Positions 44,087 to 59,000 of a DNA stretch of 64,000 nucleotides are shown here, piece after piece. Under the pieces are notes generated by a model that did not search any database, was not told the origin of the DNA, and saw only the letters and a list, made by a program, of their open reading frames with translations. The translations under genes were made by a program, and so were the position numbers. Position 1 is the first letter of the stretch. Each line of letters begins with the position of its first letter. This DNA is from Membranipora membranacea (lineage: Eukaryota; Bryozoa; Gymnolaemata; Cheilostomatida; Membraniporidae): the NCBI GenBank assembly GCA_914767715.1, contig OU612074.1, positions 2,867,501 to 2,931,500 of the forward strand, read 5' to 3'.

Positions 44087-47000
44087 GGATTGAGAAATGG
44101 CTCCAGTCTCTTCAAAATCTGATTGATCTTGGTGATGAAAAGGAGAAACTCCAAAAAAACGAGTAGTATTCGAATACACACCCGGAAAATACGGTGCTGC
44201 CGGATACACTGTGTATGTAGTATCTCCACTACTAGGTCTAGGAAGATGTTGTATTCCTGTAATGTCATTTATGATCTCATTCAGTTCCAGAGTTTTTGCT
44301 GCCACAGGATGCACTGCTTCGATCAAAGAACGTTTCTCAGCATCTGACGCTGTGACATAGTTGCACCACTCTGAGCTGGGTTGTTGGCTGTCTGTGGTTA
44401 TCCTTCTTTCCTCACGATTTGCCTCAGGGCGGAGGCTGTAGTCTGGTGTCTTCAAAACAATGATGTCATCGGCTGGGTGGCCTATCTGAAGATCTTCAGT
44501 GGGTTGTTCACTTTCATCATTTGTTGGACTGAATATGACTGTAGATTGGTTCACTTTATCCTGTGTAAATGAATCTGATTTGTGCGAGGTATTGATATCC
44601 TGGCAATCAAGGGTTGAAGTCATAGACGTGACCGAATCGCTGTGAAGCTGCTGTTGATTTAGGAATAAAGGTTCTGCTGTTTGGTTGATGCTTCTGTTAT
44701 AATGCTGCTGTTGATTCTCCTGGTAGTTGTCTGATTCCGTTTCCGGGTCGCTGTAGTTTAGATTCTGTTGCCAGTTTACTTCTCCCTGCTGTCTGTACCG
44801 CTGCTCTTCCTCATCTTGCCGATGTCCATTGTGTTGTTGTCTGTTGCTGTGTGAGTTTTGGTGATCACCTACTACAAAGAGAAAAATGTTGATCATTATT
44901 TGAGGGAAGTCAGAACGGTAATCTAATATTACTACTTCGTCCATGCCAGGAAAAAAGTATCACACCGATAAAAATAATCAAGGGAAAAACCAAGGAAGGA
45001 AGAAGCATCACTTAAAAGATCTAGCTTTGATAAATGAGTATGATGGGCAAAACACTTCATGCTAAGAAAATATAGCTGTCCTGATATGTATTGTATTGTA
45101 ACTATTTTCTTATCAGTATTGTGCTTGAGGAAATACATACTGACCATGTTGCCTGTTGGTGAGATCAGACATTTGTCTCTGTTTCTGTGAATCACTGGCC
45201 TCCAAGGTCTCAACTTTCCAAAGCAAGGTGTTCATCCCCCATTTTAAGTCGTTCACCTCCAAATGCAGTCTTGTTGCCTCTGAAAGAGAGCAAGGCAAAT
45301 GGCATGTAATGCATAAATGATAATGCATCTAAAACCAAAATCTCAAATTAGTCATGTGGACACTGAGCATTGTACCCTAGCTACACAAACGACCATTTTA
45401 AGCTAGCAGCAGCAAGTCAAGTCACTAAATTGATATTCTCCCTGTTGGATATCAAAGTTTTATTACCTGGACATGGGCAGACACCAGATGAAGAGTGACC
45501 TGATCCAGCACTGCCCAGCACCTGATTCAGTGCACTGTACACCCTCGTTTCCGACTGATGGCAAATTCTCACAAGCTGCAAGCTATTTTCTCGGGATTGT
45601 TGATTCTGCTGGAGTACATTCATACCATCATGTGTGAATGATGAGCTAGTGGAGTGCTTTTCTGTACCTGTGAAATAAAATGTGAATCAATTGAGAGAAG
45701 TGCTTCTATCAATTTGGTATCCAGTGAGGAAACAGATATCAAATACGGTACAATTGTCCAACAGATTGTAAAGATAGACCTGGTGCTGCTATCCCTTGAG
45801 AGAACAAAATTCTCTTTGGGATGTCAAATTAAACAATATTCGGACTGTTGACTAGAGACAGTTAAAATTGACCAAATTGTACAAACCGTTTGTTATTCCT
45901 TGTGATGACCCTGATAGGTCATGTCTCTCAGATTCATGAGTAGGCAAATACGGTGTTGTAGAGGATACCCTCCTCCTGTCAAAGGAGCAGAATATAATAT
46001 CAACAAGGAATACAATAAGATAAATCAGCGGAGTTGTCTCCTTATTTCAGACTAAAAGGCTATAGTCTTTGTGACATTTTATTGTATCGGAACAGACGTC
46101 ACCGATGGGCGATGACTCAACTCATAATGACAAACAGCCATATCAAACATGTCATATGAGTTTTCGCTGATTATCTGATTTTGGCAGGCTCGAAGATGCA
46201 GGTCAATGTGATATATTTGTTTCTCATGAGCCAGAAACAAGCACCAAAGAATACGCTATGAATCATTGGTATAATCATAAACCTATAATATAAATATAAT
46301 ATATATAATAATATTATATGTTTTTTGGTATAATATATATATATCAGTGCTATGAATACTGAACTTTACAAGCAGACTAAATTTGAAAGTGAGTTAACCC
46401 TTACTGTTTAGGAGATGAGGTTGACGGCTCAGCAGGTTCAGAATCCAGTGTAGCCTGCTCATAACTTCTCTTTGATGCACCTGAAGCGGCTGATCCTGGA
46501 GAATTCCCCTCGGTACTGCTGTCATCACTGTCATTACTCACTGTTACCAACTCTTCATTATTTGTCTCATCTGTTATACAATGATCATAATGAGGTCAGT
46601 TTAGGGTATCAGCAAACTATCCAAGGAAAATTTGCCGGAAATGTCAATTTCTTTTAGTAAAATGAGATGTATCCGTGCCAGAGTATTTATGTTGAATGTT
46701 GGATCTTTGTATCCTAGAGAAGAAAGGTATTTGCAGGTGGAAAATTTTGCCATTTAGCACAGGTTTGAAATAGCCTAAACTGAGATAAGCTAACTTTTAC
46801 TCAACGTCTTTACTTTATTTATTTAGACCCCAAACCCAACTAGCCAAAATTAAGTCCTAGCTAATTTAAGTCATCAAAAATAGCCAAACTAAACTGTAGC
46901 TAGCATTTACAGCTCAAGGATAGGCTGGATGTAACTTATTGTTTAGTAAACACACCGAAGATTTTGGCTATCCCTGTTGGGTCAGAAAGTGCCTTAAATC

Positions 47001-50000
47001 GTCATACTGAGGATGTGACGCATCCTAAAAACTAGAATGTGTTCAATAGGAGTGACTTCCTGAATTATAGGTGTTCAGCAAGTGGTCAAAACTATAACAG
47101 GCACATATCAGCCATTTGTAGTGACACTGTCTTGATCATGTCAGTGATCTAAGCCGATAGGCCTAGAGAATATTGGATGTGATTTAATCATTCGCGTTAA
47201 TTGTGCTGTGTTTGAGGTTTTACTAAGCGGTATGTAGTGAGGATTTAAGCCTTCAAACCTTGAACTTTGAAGTGCACTTATAGTTTTAGTGACCTGCAGC
47301 AGACAATCTATTCAAATATACAATATGCATTATCTCTTATTGAAACTCGGACGTGACAAAACAGTGTTATTAGAGGGGCAACTCCTCAATTCAACTCAAT
47401 TATTAATTTCAAGCAACAAATAACTAGCAGTGAGCTGTTTGGGATTATTTACAATAAAATGTCTCTGAAGGTGTCAACAAATATTTTCATAGCTTCTGAC
47501 AGTGTCCGAATTATGATTATGAACTGCTGTCTAAAACTGTCAGGACATCATATGAGGTAGAAAGTTTGTATTTGCTAAGATGTTTTTTGGAGGATTGTTG
47601 ATTCAATGAAAATGCAGGAAAATTATGTACTACATGACTTCAGAACGTACATCCTTTGTGCTTTCAGAGATTCAACCTCAACTCAATTTAAGGTTAACAA
47701 ATTTCAAAGCTGAGATAATTTAGAGTTCTGACTTGTGCCATAAAAGTGTGATTGACCTACTTTCACCAGTCCCTGGTGGAGAGGTGTCAGATAGGTCCTG
47801 TACTGATTGATCGGTGACAGATAACTCTTCATTGATAACATCATTGGTATCATCCTCTGCCTGGTTCTCACTCGCGCTCCCTGTAGCTTCTACAATACAG
47901 ATTTTTGGAAACAGACAATATCAGATCAGCTTGGAAGCTGATATGTAGAGCGATCGCAAATCTGCTTGGTGGCTGGTTATATGAGACCCAGAGTGATTAA
48001 CTCTGGTTCAAGTATAAATCAGAAAACATACTGTGAGAAACTAGAATACATTTTATAACACTTCTTTGTTGTGTGCTTTATTCCCTGTTATGTCAAATAA
48101 ATAATCAATCATGACAATCTTCACACTCACCATCTTGATCACTCATAGTAACTGGGCAAGCAGTCAAAACAGGGTTGGAGATGAGAAAATCAGCTGGCAT
48201 TGTAGTCAAATCCTTGATAACACTTTTGTAATCTTCATAGTGCATCTCTGATGAGGCATAGGCGTTTTCTTCATGAGGTTCTTCGAGCCTATCTCCACAG
48301 TCATCATAAGTCTCCTGATCACAAGAATCATCTACTTGATGACATTCGGTAAACTCACTGACATCATCGTGTTCACTGCAAGCTGTGAAATGAAATAGTC
48401 GAAACAGACTCTCAAAATCTTTTCACTTTCAATACCAAAATTGCAATGTTAGTAAGTGAATTTAGTCTCAGCAAGGAGTAATAGCGTTACTCCTTGGTCT
48501 CAGGAAGCACAGTATAGTGGTTGCCATATAGATAAGAGACATGATATATGATATGATAACTTTTATTGGTAAACTTTGTCCAAGGAAACTTGCAATAAAA
48601 TTTAGGAGCTCTTTTGATATTCATACAATCGCCATTAAAAATTTGAATGCTAATATGAATAAAACTGTTCAAAAATCTCCCAGTCTTCGGCATGCAATAC
48701 AGTGATCTGTCTGTCTCAAAGCAGTGATGTAAGATATGCCTATCACAACTAATAAAATTCTGAGCAGATTTTTCAATCCTGGTATAAACTTGGTACACCA
48801 TGTCTAGAAATTAAGAATTTCTATCAAGTTTCAAAACTGTACAGTAGATATAGGTATCATTATCTGGTTGTCATACTGTGATGATCTTACCACTTGTCTC
48901 AGTCTGATCTACAGCTCCCACAGACTCCTCTCCAACCTCCCAGCTGACTGTAGTGACGTCATGATCATCTGCCGCCCTACTGTTACCCTCAGATAGCATT
49001 TTTTCGCCACCAACTGAATGTCCACCTATAAATTTACATCAGAGACTATAGATAATCCGTATCCATATCATAGTCTCCGGTTACATGACACATTAAATAT
49101 TGCATTTATGTAGCTATTAATAACTGTTTTTATTGAAGCGAAATCAAGCAAAGGACATGTGGCTGGGTTTGATGCGGACAATAGGCAGCTTTGATTGCTC
49201 GATGTGTTATACCTGATATCGAACTAATGACATTTTTAACAGCTTGTGACCTTTGTCGGTTTATCTGTGAGGTGTGTAATGGTTGGAAATTGTTTTCAAC
49301 GGTAGCTACGAGGTCGGTGAGCATGACAATTGTTGTACAAGCTGAGCTTCAAATTTCATGGTAGATGATGTAGCTCTTATTCATTTTCTGTTTGTGAAAG
49401 GTTCTATGAAGACTAGGATATGATCACAAAGTAATGCCATATTTCTTTTAAAATATAATAAGAACAAAAATTCTTACTTTCTCTGTCAGTTAGTCTGTCT
49501 GCTTGATTATCTGATGATGACTGAGAGCCATCTGGTCCACCTCTGTCATTCACAGTATCTACTTGCCCTCGATGTTTCAGGTCAGAATCGAGAGGATTGC
49601 AGCCTTTCATGTCTCTCCTCTCTAATAACGATACACCAGACGGTCTGACACATCTCTTCCCACCCTTCTCTATAAAACCAGCACATACAGACCTTTACAA
49701 AATACATATATCAGGTTAGCCTAGTGGTTACTGGGTTGGATCATCGATCTGACGACCGGGGTTCGATTCCCGTGCATGTCCACTGGTGTTACCTGAGAAG
49801 CCGAGTTCGGTAGGGTGTTCCAATGAGTACCAGCGCTTCATGCGATGTAGGTACTCATTAGTCAGGGTTGGCTATGGAGTGCTTGGACCCAGTGACCGGG
49901 CGGTAATGATGTTGTGTTCACCGCTTAGAAGTACCCACTGTGGCTTACATTAAGCGGTATATAAATGAACTCATTATTATTATTATCATTATAATGACAT

Positions 50001-53000
50001 CACAACAACGATATTCTGATCCATAAGATGTTGATGCAAGCTCAGAGAAAAGGCTGAGTAGCAAAACAATCTTAACACTTACAACTTTCATATCTAGTCG
50101 TGACCAAAAATGTTGCATTTTTTTGCATTGTAAAGATTTCAATCACAATTGTTGCAATCAACCACAATTGTTGAAATTTTAACATCAATTGTCGCAATTT
50201 GATTGCCAAAAGTTGTCTCAACGTCAACAACTAATGGGGTAACTTTGTCGGGAAAAATGGGAGCGCCCCGATGGGGAATGGGTATGAGTGAAACTGCAAT
50301 ATGTTGGGTGACAAATTGTGGCTGGTTTGCAGTAAATTGGTTGATTTTACAGAGTAAAATATTTAAAATCCATCGTAGAAATTCATCCATGTATTTTCTC
50401 AAACAAGAAGCTCTAATGAAAACTGAGGTAAATACTAAAGCATGATTTGGGTTATCCAGGCACAAAATCTTGCATCGGTTATTACTGATCATCACTCTCC
50501 TTTAGATATCACTGATTATACTTTATTTATTATCATATTATACAGGAAGGGTTCTTGTTATAATTAGCTTACCATTGCTATGAAAGCCTAATTTGAATCT
50601 GCCATCAGCAGGTTTGACTACATAAAACTCATCAGGCCCACACAAATGTCTCCTGTCCTGCTCTAAGTCTTCCTCTCCTGGACGGTACACTGTTATGGGC
50701 CCGTCTTCCTGTCTCCTATCAGCAGCCTTCCCACCTAGATGTGCAGAGAACCTCCCAGAGTCAGGGTTGTCATCACCACCATAGCACATAATGAACCAAA
50801 CTTCAAATTTAATACCAAAAACATGCTGTGATGGCAACGGAAAAAATTCAGCAAATTTTATATCCGATGACTGTGATCCTTGTTTCTTCACATTTACCAT
50901 CATAATACGGTACAATCACATAATACTGTACATGAACTAACCTCTTCTATCATTATAACCTTGTTCAAAACCTGCACTCGTGTCAGGAATACACTCTCTA
51001 TCTTCAGAACTACCAAGCTCATCCAATATCCTAGAGTGACCAAAGTTTTCATCAGTGTTTCTGTTTGGAGCTGCTCTTTCTGCTCTCTGAAGATTCGCAT
51101 CATCCATCACCTTTGGTGGATCACCTGGAAAAAAATATTATTTAACAATTATAAGTTTAATTGAAAATAGCACTGGAGACTTTTTCTCTATATTGTTAGG
51201 TATGGGTTTATATCATGTGGATACTTTATTCCAAAAGAGAGGATGAATAAATGAATAGAAAATTTCAAATAAATTTTCCTACAAGCAATACTGGCGTATC
51301 CTGGCTTATCACCCTCTTACCCTTACTATCAAAGCACAAGTCACATCTCGTCCTTTCATAGGGAGGTCTCCCCCCACAAGACTCATCAGTACCATTGCTA
51401 TGAAAGCCTAATTTGAATCTGCCATCAGCAGGTTTGACTACATAAAACTCATCAGGCCCACACAAATGTCTCCTGTCCTGCTCTAAGTCTTCCTCTCCTG
51501 GACGATACACTGTTATGGGCCCGTCGTCCTGTCTCCTATCAGCAGCCTTCCCATCTAGATGTGCAGAGAACCTCCCAGATTCAGGGTTGTCATCACCAGC
51601 TGGGAACATAACAGAACAAATTTCCATTTTACATCAAAAACAAGCTGTAATAAAAAAACCACAGCCAGGAGATTTAATCACTATGAAGAAAAATTTGCTA
51701 GTTTAAATCCAGTGACTGTTACCATTAATTATTCCATATCAATATTTTACACAAACTGACCTATTTTCTTTGTTGTACCGCCTGCAGGACTGACTGAGTG
51801 ATTGATGGCAGCTGTAGAATGTAATCTGTGTGTCTCACTATCACCGGGGTCAAAACTAGCTCTCAAGTCAGGAATACACCCTCTCTCTTCAGAACTACCA
51901 AGCTCGTCCAACATCCCTGAGTGACCACAGCTACCTTCAGTGTTTTGATCAGGTGCTGAAATATAATACGGCTGTGAGAACTCCTACCTCCCTAACCAAT
52001 TTTAAGATTTGGATCAGTTATCATCGTCTGATCCTTTGAGTACCATTGATTCTTTGTTATCATTAGCTTACTCTTGCTATCTAAGCCTAAGCTGAAGTTT
52101 CCATCAACAGGTTTCCCCCCACAAGTGTTATTAGTCCCACACAAAGGCCTCATGTCTTCTTCTCCTGGACGGTACACTGTGATGCACCCGTCAACATGTG
52201 CTACACCAGAAGCCTTCTCATCTAGAGGTGTAGAAAATCTCCCAGAGTTATGAGTGTCATCACCAACTAGTCAGATAATACACTTCAATTATATATCAAA
52301 AACATACTGTGATGGCGATGTAAAAAATTCAGCAAATGTTATATCCACTGACTGTGATCCTTGTTTCTTCACATTTACCATCATAATACGGTACAATCAC
52401 AGAATATTGAACATGAACTAACCTCTTCTATCATTATAACCTGGTTCAAAACCTGCACTCGTGTCAGGAATACACTCTCTATCTTCAGAACTACCAAGCT
52501 CGTCCAATATCCTAGAGTGACCAAAGTTTTCATCAGTGTTTCTGTTTGGAGCTGCTCTTTCTGCTCTCTGAAGGTTTGCATCATCCATCACTTTTGGTGG
52601 ATCACCTGGGAAAAATATCATTTAACAATTATAAGTTTAATTGAAAAACGCACTGGAGAATTTTTCTCTATATTGTTAGGTATGGGTTTATATCATGTGG
52701 ATACTTTATTCCAAAAGAGAGGATGAATAAATGAATAGAAAATTTCAATTAAATTTTCCTACAAGCAATACTGACGTATCCTGGCTTATCACCCTCTTAC
52801 CCTTACTATCAAAGCAAAAGTCACATCTCGTCCTTTCATAGGGAGGTTTCCCCCCATATGACTCATTTATCCTACACAAAAGAGACACATCCTCCTGTCT
52901 CGTCTCCTGTCAGCAGCCTTCTCATCTAGATGTGGAGAGAATCTCCCAGAGTCAGGATTGTCATCAACAATTAGTCAGATTACAAAACAAACTTCCATTT

Positions 53001-56000
53001 TATAGTAAAAACAAGCTGCAATAAAAAAAACACAGCCAGGACTTTGAATGACTTATGAAGAAGCATTCGCTTGTTCAGATCCAGTGACTGTTACCATTAA
53101 TTATTCCATATTAATATTTTACACAAACTGACCTATTTTCTTTGTTGTACCGCCTGCAGGACTGACTGAGTGATAGATGGCAGCTGTAAAATGTAATCTG
53201 TGTGTCTCACTATCACCTGGGTCAAAACTAGCTCTCAAGTCAGGAATACACCCTCCCTCTTCAGAACTACCAAGCTCGTCCAACATTCCAGCATGGCCAC
53301 AACTTCCGTCAGTGTTTCGATCATGTGCTGTAAAATAATACGGCTGTGAGAACTCCTTCCTACCTCCCTGATCAGTTTTAGATTTGGATCAGTTATCATA
53401 CTGCAATCATTTAAATACCATTAATTCAGAATAGAGTCCTCAAAATATGTTGTAGTACTTTATCCACGTATTCTCTCAAGCAGAAAGCTGAGTTACCAAG
53501 TCTTGCATTGGTTCTACTGATCTTCACTTCCCCTAGATATGACTGATTATGCTTAACTTAATCTCAACTCATTCAGGAAATGTTCTTGTAATCATTAGCT
53601 TACCCTTGCTATCAACGAGTAAATTAAAGCTGTTATCGGAAGATTTCCCCCCATAAGACTCATCAGTCCCACACAAATGTCTCCTATCCTGCTCTAAGTC
53701 TTCCTCTCCTGGACGGCACACTGTGATGGACCCGTCCTCTTGTCTCCTATCAGCCACCTTCCCATCTAGAGGGGCAGAGGACCTCCAAGTTACAGGGTTT
53801 TTATCACAAGCTGGGAACATGACAGACCTAACTTTCATTATAAGTTAAAACAAGCTGTGATGGCAATGAATACAATACAACAAAGGTTATATCCAGTTAT
53901 CCATTTTCTGTGACCATTACATATTCTATATCAATATTTTACACAAACAAACCTTTTGACTTTATCATACCACCTGCAGGATTGACTGAGTGGTGGAAGG
54001 CAGCTGGAGACTGTAATCTGTGTGGATTATTATCACCTGGGTCAAAACCCGATCTCAAGCCAGGAATACACCCTCTAAAGTTTGCATCAGCCACCACTTT
54101 GCTGGGATCACCTGGAAAAAAATCATCAAATAACTTTGCAGCGGGACTGAATAGTATGTTAGGCTGCGAGTCTCCGATGATAAAAATGCATCATGTAATG
54201 TGAAGCCTTGAAAGTTCTGAGATCCTACACAGAGAGCCTTCTGATGGTATATAAAACAATATTATTACCTGATGCTGCTTCCAGGTTGGCGCAATTTAGA
54301 TTCTGTAGCTTGGGTGTATCTTCTTCTGTATAGTTGCACTTCTGTTGTTGGTTTGCTCCTCCCTGCTGCTCATTAGTACCAAGCTGTTTCTGATCATAAT
54401 GATGTATATTGTGTTGCTGTGCCTTAACTTGTTGTTCGTAGCTGTGCGAGTTTGGATTATCACAACCTGATTCATAACTACTCTCTGAAAAGAGACAATA
54501 TGTTGATCATATTTTGAGAGTAGTCAGTTGGAAAATCTGATGTACGATGGTGTAGAACACTCAGAGAAATCTTCACAGATGTATAAGCTATTACCAGTAA
54601 AGTTTTGCCGATCAGGTATGTGCTTCGAAAGACCGGCCAATATTCCTTGAATTAACATTTAGCTTGTCCTTCTCACCTTTGAAATATCTGTGTTGATAAA
54701 TAGTATGAAATAGGAGCTTTATAAAAAACCATTGTTGGCCTGCTTGGTTACACCTGGAATTCAGTTTGGCTACTTTAGCTAAGGTTCGTGTACCAAAATC
54801 CCGATTCTTACTCAGCTTATTCAACGCCCTTATTTTACTCTACAAACAGAAAAGGCTAACACTAAATAAAGGTGAAGGTTACATGGTACCTATTAAATGA
54901 CCAGCAGCTAGATTTTAGATGTCGCAATATTGCAAAAATTGACTTAGCTAAGCAAGATTTGAGCCAGCTTCCTTTCAAAATCTCTTACCAATAAAATCGA
55001 ATCACTAGATACCTCTTACAACATTTCTGAAATGTAAAATGATAAGTTGAAACACTGATACATATCATCTATACCTCCTCAGTCCAGTGAACTTTGCCTG
55101 TCCCTCATGGCACAGAAGAGATGAAAAGGTACCTTATTACTCTATAACTGATCCTGCCTCATCAGATATGTAAAACCCAAGTAAAATAAAACTGAACAAA
55201 TCTGATCACGCTGTTCAACAACAATTGCTTTAAAGTCTGAAACCTTTTCCTACCTTATATAACTTATAGAGCCAATCAAAGGTTCTTCTGAAACAGATCT
55301 AATGTTTTAGTTCTGCAGGAGTTCTAAAACTTAGTCTTTAGAAATCAAGGTATGAACTGGTAGTTCGTAATATGGTTAAGAAAAGGGTATATTACAGTGA
55401 ATAGATTCGGGTTGCAAAGCAGTTATTCAAGCGCACCCAGGCAAGATGAATTTCACAAATCCAAAGAAATTCATACATACCGATCTTGACATTCCCAACA
55501 TGTCACGGACTGCAATCAATCAAAAAAAGTAAATTACACAATAACATAATCATCAAACTAGCCACAGCAAACACATTTGCAAGTAAGACAACTTTTTTTG
55601 ATGCAAGTATGAGGTGTGATCTGAGTTTGATGGAAACTGATATTGACTCTGGAAGACATTATATCACATTACATCACATTTACACTAGTCTGAGCCCCCC
55701 AGACTTTGCCCCCCCACGTTCGACGGCCTCCCTCACTCACCATATTCTCAAAGAGCTCTGCTGGTGACAATAATAATACAGGCAGAATAATGGTGAGTTT
55801 AATATCAATATAACATTGATAAGAAGATAGGTCTGATTTATACAGGATGGGTTTGATAAGGGATCAAATATAATGAGTTTTGTTTCCTTATCTCATGATT
55901 CTTGCACCATTTATTGTTATTGTCTCATTTTTTTATCAATTAGACTCAGATTGATGAAGATAACCATAACATTGGAGACATAATTTTTCAAGTCTCAGCG

Positions 56001-59000
56001 TTTAAAAATAAATTTTGTCACACCAAGGAGTCTCTTACCCCTTGGTCACACAATGGAAAAAACTCACCACTCCTAAGTGCATTCTTTTCGTATCTCAACA
56101 GTAGCATAGAATTTCGACCAGTTGCCAGCTCAATAGCAGTCCCATCCCAACACTCTTCTGTTCGGAGCTGCAATTGTGGATTTGCTGTCAGTGAGTCGAG
56201 TATAGCCTTCACTGACTCTGTATGACCTCTACGTGCTGCTTTGTGTACAGGCGTGTATCTCTCTGCCATGAGAAGTTTCAGTCTGTCTGAAGGCTGGAGA
56301 GATGAGAGGATAGTTGTTATCATCTCAGCGTACTCTTTACTTATGGCTGTGTGTAGAGGAGTTGGTTCATCAGGGGGCGATGAGTAATAATAACCATATA
56401 GTGCAGTGTAACTGGACCTGAACCGGTAGTAGGATTTCTTCAGGATCTCCAGCTTATTCCACTCTGGTACTCTACAGAGCAGATCTCTCAGCTTCTCTAT
56501 ATCTGGATACGAAAACCGTGTCACACACTCTCTCATCATATCATCTAGTTGCTCTGCTGGTGGCGCTAGTAACATGGTCAGAATAATGGTAAGTTAAGAA
56601 TCAACATCAAATTGATAGGAAGATAAATCTGATTTGTAGAGGATTTGTTAGTACATTTATTGATTCTTGGGGGGAGTAATACTCTAAGTTCCTTCCTTAC
56701 TTCGTGTTTCTTAGTGTATGTCATGATTATCACACCATATGATCTGAATTTCCGATCAATTATAGTCCCAGACCAGTGAATGAATTTTCTTTTGAAGTCT
56801 GACAATATTTGATTTGGTCGTACCAGTGATTCTCAAAGTTGATTAACACTACGCAACTTTGGATTTTTGATGTGTTACCCTTAAGAGTAGAATTGAAATG
56901 TTTAGCGTTAGAAATTTCGTCATACAAGCTGTTTGTCTCTCAGACGGTTTATGTTTGAGACATTATCGTAACAGTTTGCTGTGTGGATGAACAACAAATT
57001 GCCATTACAACGCCAATTTTGCAGCTAAAGGTCCATTGCTATGTATGTATTTCAAAATTAATATGTGAATTTTCAAAAAGAGTGGCGAGTGTGATCATGT
57101 CTACCACTACTTTACAGCCCGCAATTTCTGAGCTGAGCTGAGTGTACGATAATGTATACCATGTATCAATATATTAGTGTCACCCATAGATTTAATAATA
57201 AACTTAGACAGGACGCTAGATGGAGCATTGCATTGAGGGACTGAGGCATTTAATTGTGGGCAACGTAACGACATTGGAAGGTGTTGTAGCATTGCTGTTA
57301 TCATTGACTTGCAGCTCATACACCAGGTTATTTGTTGATAACTAGATCAAATTCGTTTGGATTTTGAGTTTGAAAATTACAATAGATTTAGCAGCTTGTC
57401 CAGAACAGTTTAAATTTTAGACAAAAATTTTGTTGAAAAAGAGATAACATTCAAGCTGATAACAAGATGCTGCTGATTGTAAAGCAAATTTCAAACTTGA
57501 AATCTTTCTGCTCTCTGAAGGTTCGCATCAGCCACCACTTTTGGTGGATCACCTGGAAAAAATATCATTTAACAATTATAAGTTTGATTGAAAAACGCAC
57601 TAGAGAATTTTCCTCTATATTGTTAGGTATGGGTTTATATCATGTGGATACTTTATTCCAAAAGAGAGGATGAATAAATGAATAGAAAATTTCAAATAAA
57701 TTTCCCTACAAGCAATACTGGCGTATCCTGGCTTATCACCCTCTTACCCTTACTATCGAAGCACAAGTCACATCTCGTCCTTTCATAGGGAGGTTTCCCC
57801 CAATAAGACTCATCAGTCCCACACAAATGTCTCCTGTCCTGCTCTAAGTCTTCCCCTCCTGGACGGCACACTGTGATGGACCCGTCCTCCTGTCTCCTAT
57901 CAGCCACCTTCCCATCTAGAGGTGCAGAGGACCTCCAAGTTACAGGGTTTTTATCACAAGCCGGGAACATGACAGACCTAACTTTCATTATAAGTTAAAA
58001 CAAGCTGTGATGGCAATGAATACAATACAACAAAGGTTATATCCAGTCATCCATTTTCTGTGACCAACACATATTCTATATCAATATTTTACACAAACAA
58101 ACCTTTTGACTTTATCATACCGCCTGCAGGATTGACTGAGTGGTGGAAGGCAGCTGGAGACTGTAATCTGTGTGGATTATTATCACCTGGGTCAAAACCC
58201 GATCTCAAGCCAGGAATACACCCTCTAAAGTTTGCATCAGCCACCACTTTGCTGGGATCACCTGGAAAACAATCATCAAATAACTTTGCAGCGGGACTGA
58301 ATAGTATGTGAGGCTGCGAGTCTCCGATGATAAAAATGCATCATGTAATGTGAAGCCTTGAAAGTTCTGAGATCTTACACAGAGAGCCTTCTGATGGTAT
58401 ATGAAACAATATTATTACCTGATGCTGCTTCCAGGTTGGCGCAGTTTAGATTCTGTAGCTTGGATGTATCTTCTTCTGTATATTTGCACTTCTGTTGATG
58501 GTTTGCTTCTCCCTGCTGCTCATTAGGACTAAGCTGTTTCTGATCACAATGATGTATATTGTGTTGTTGTGCCTTAACTTGTTGTTCGTAGCTGTGTGAG
58601 TTTGGATTATCACAACCTGATTCATTAACACTCTCTGAAAAGTGACAATATGTTGATCATATTTTGAGAGTAGTCAGAAGAAAATTTGATGTATGATGGT
58701 GTAGAACACTCAGAGAAATCTTCACAGATGTATAAGCTATTACCAGTAAAGTTTTGCCGATCCGGTATGTGCTTCGAAAGACCGGCCAATATTCCTTGAA
58801 TTAACATTTAGCTTGTCCTTCCCACCTTTGAAATATCTGTGTTGATAAATAGTATGAAATACGCGCTTTATAAAAAACCATTGTGAATATGATGTGAATG
58901 AGAATTCATCAAGTTAGCATTGTCTGCTTTACCTTGGCTTGCTTGGTTACACCTGGAATTCAGTTTGGCTACTTTAGCTAAGGTTCGTGTACCAAAATCC

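Noticed and set aside
50880-51164. Plus-strand frames repeated at 50880 and 52361
   Set aside because: Shadows of the duplicated B exons, whose minus-strand frame has proper splice sites and phase.
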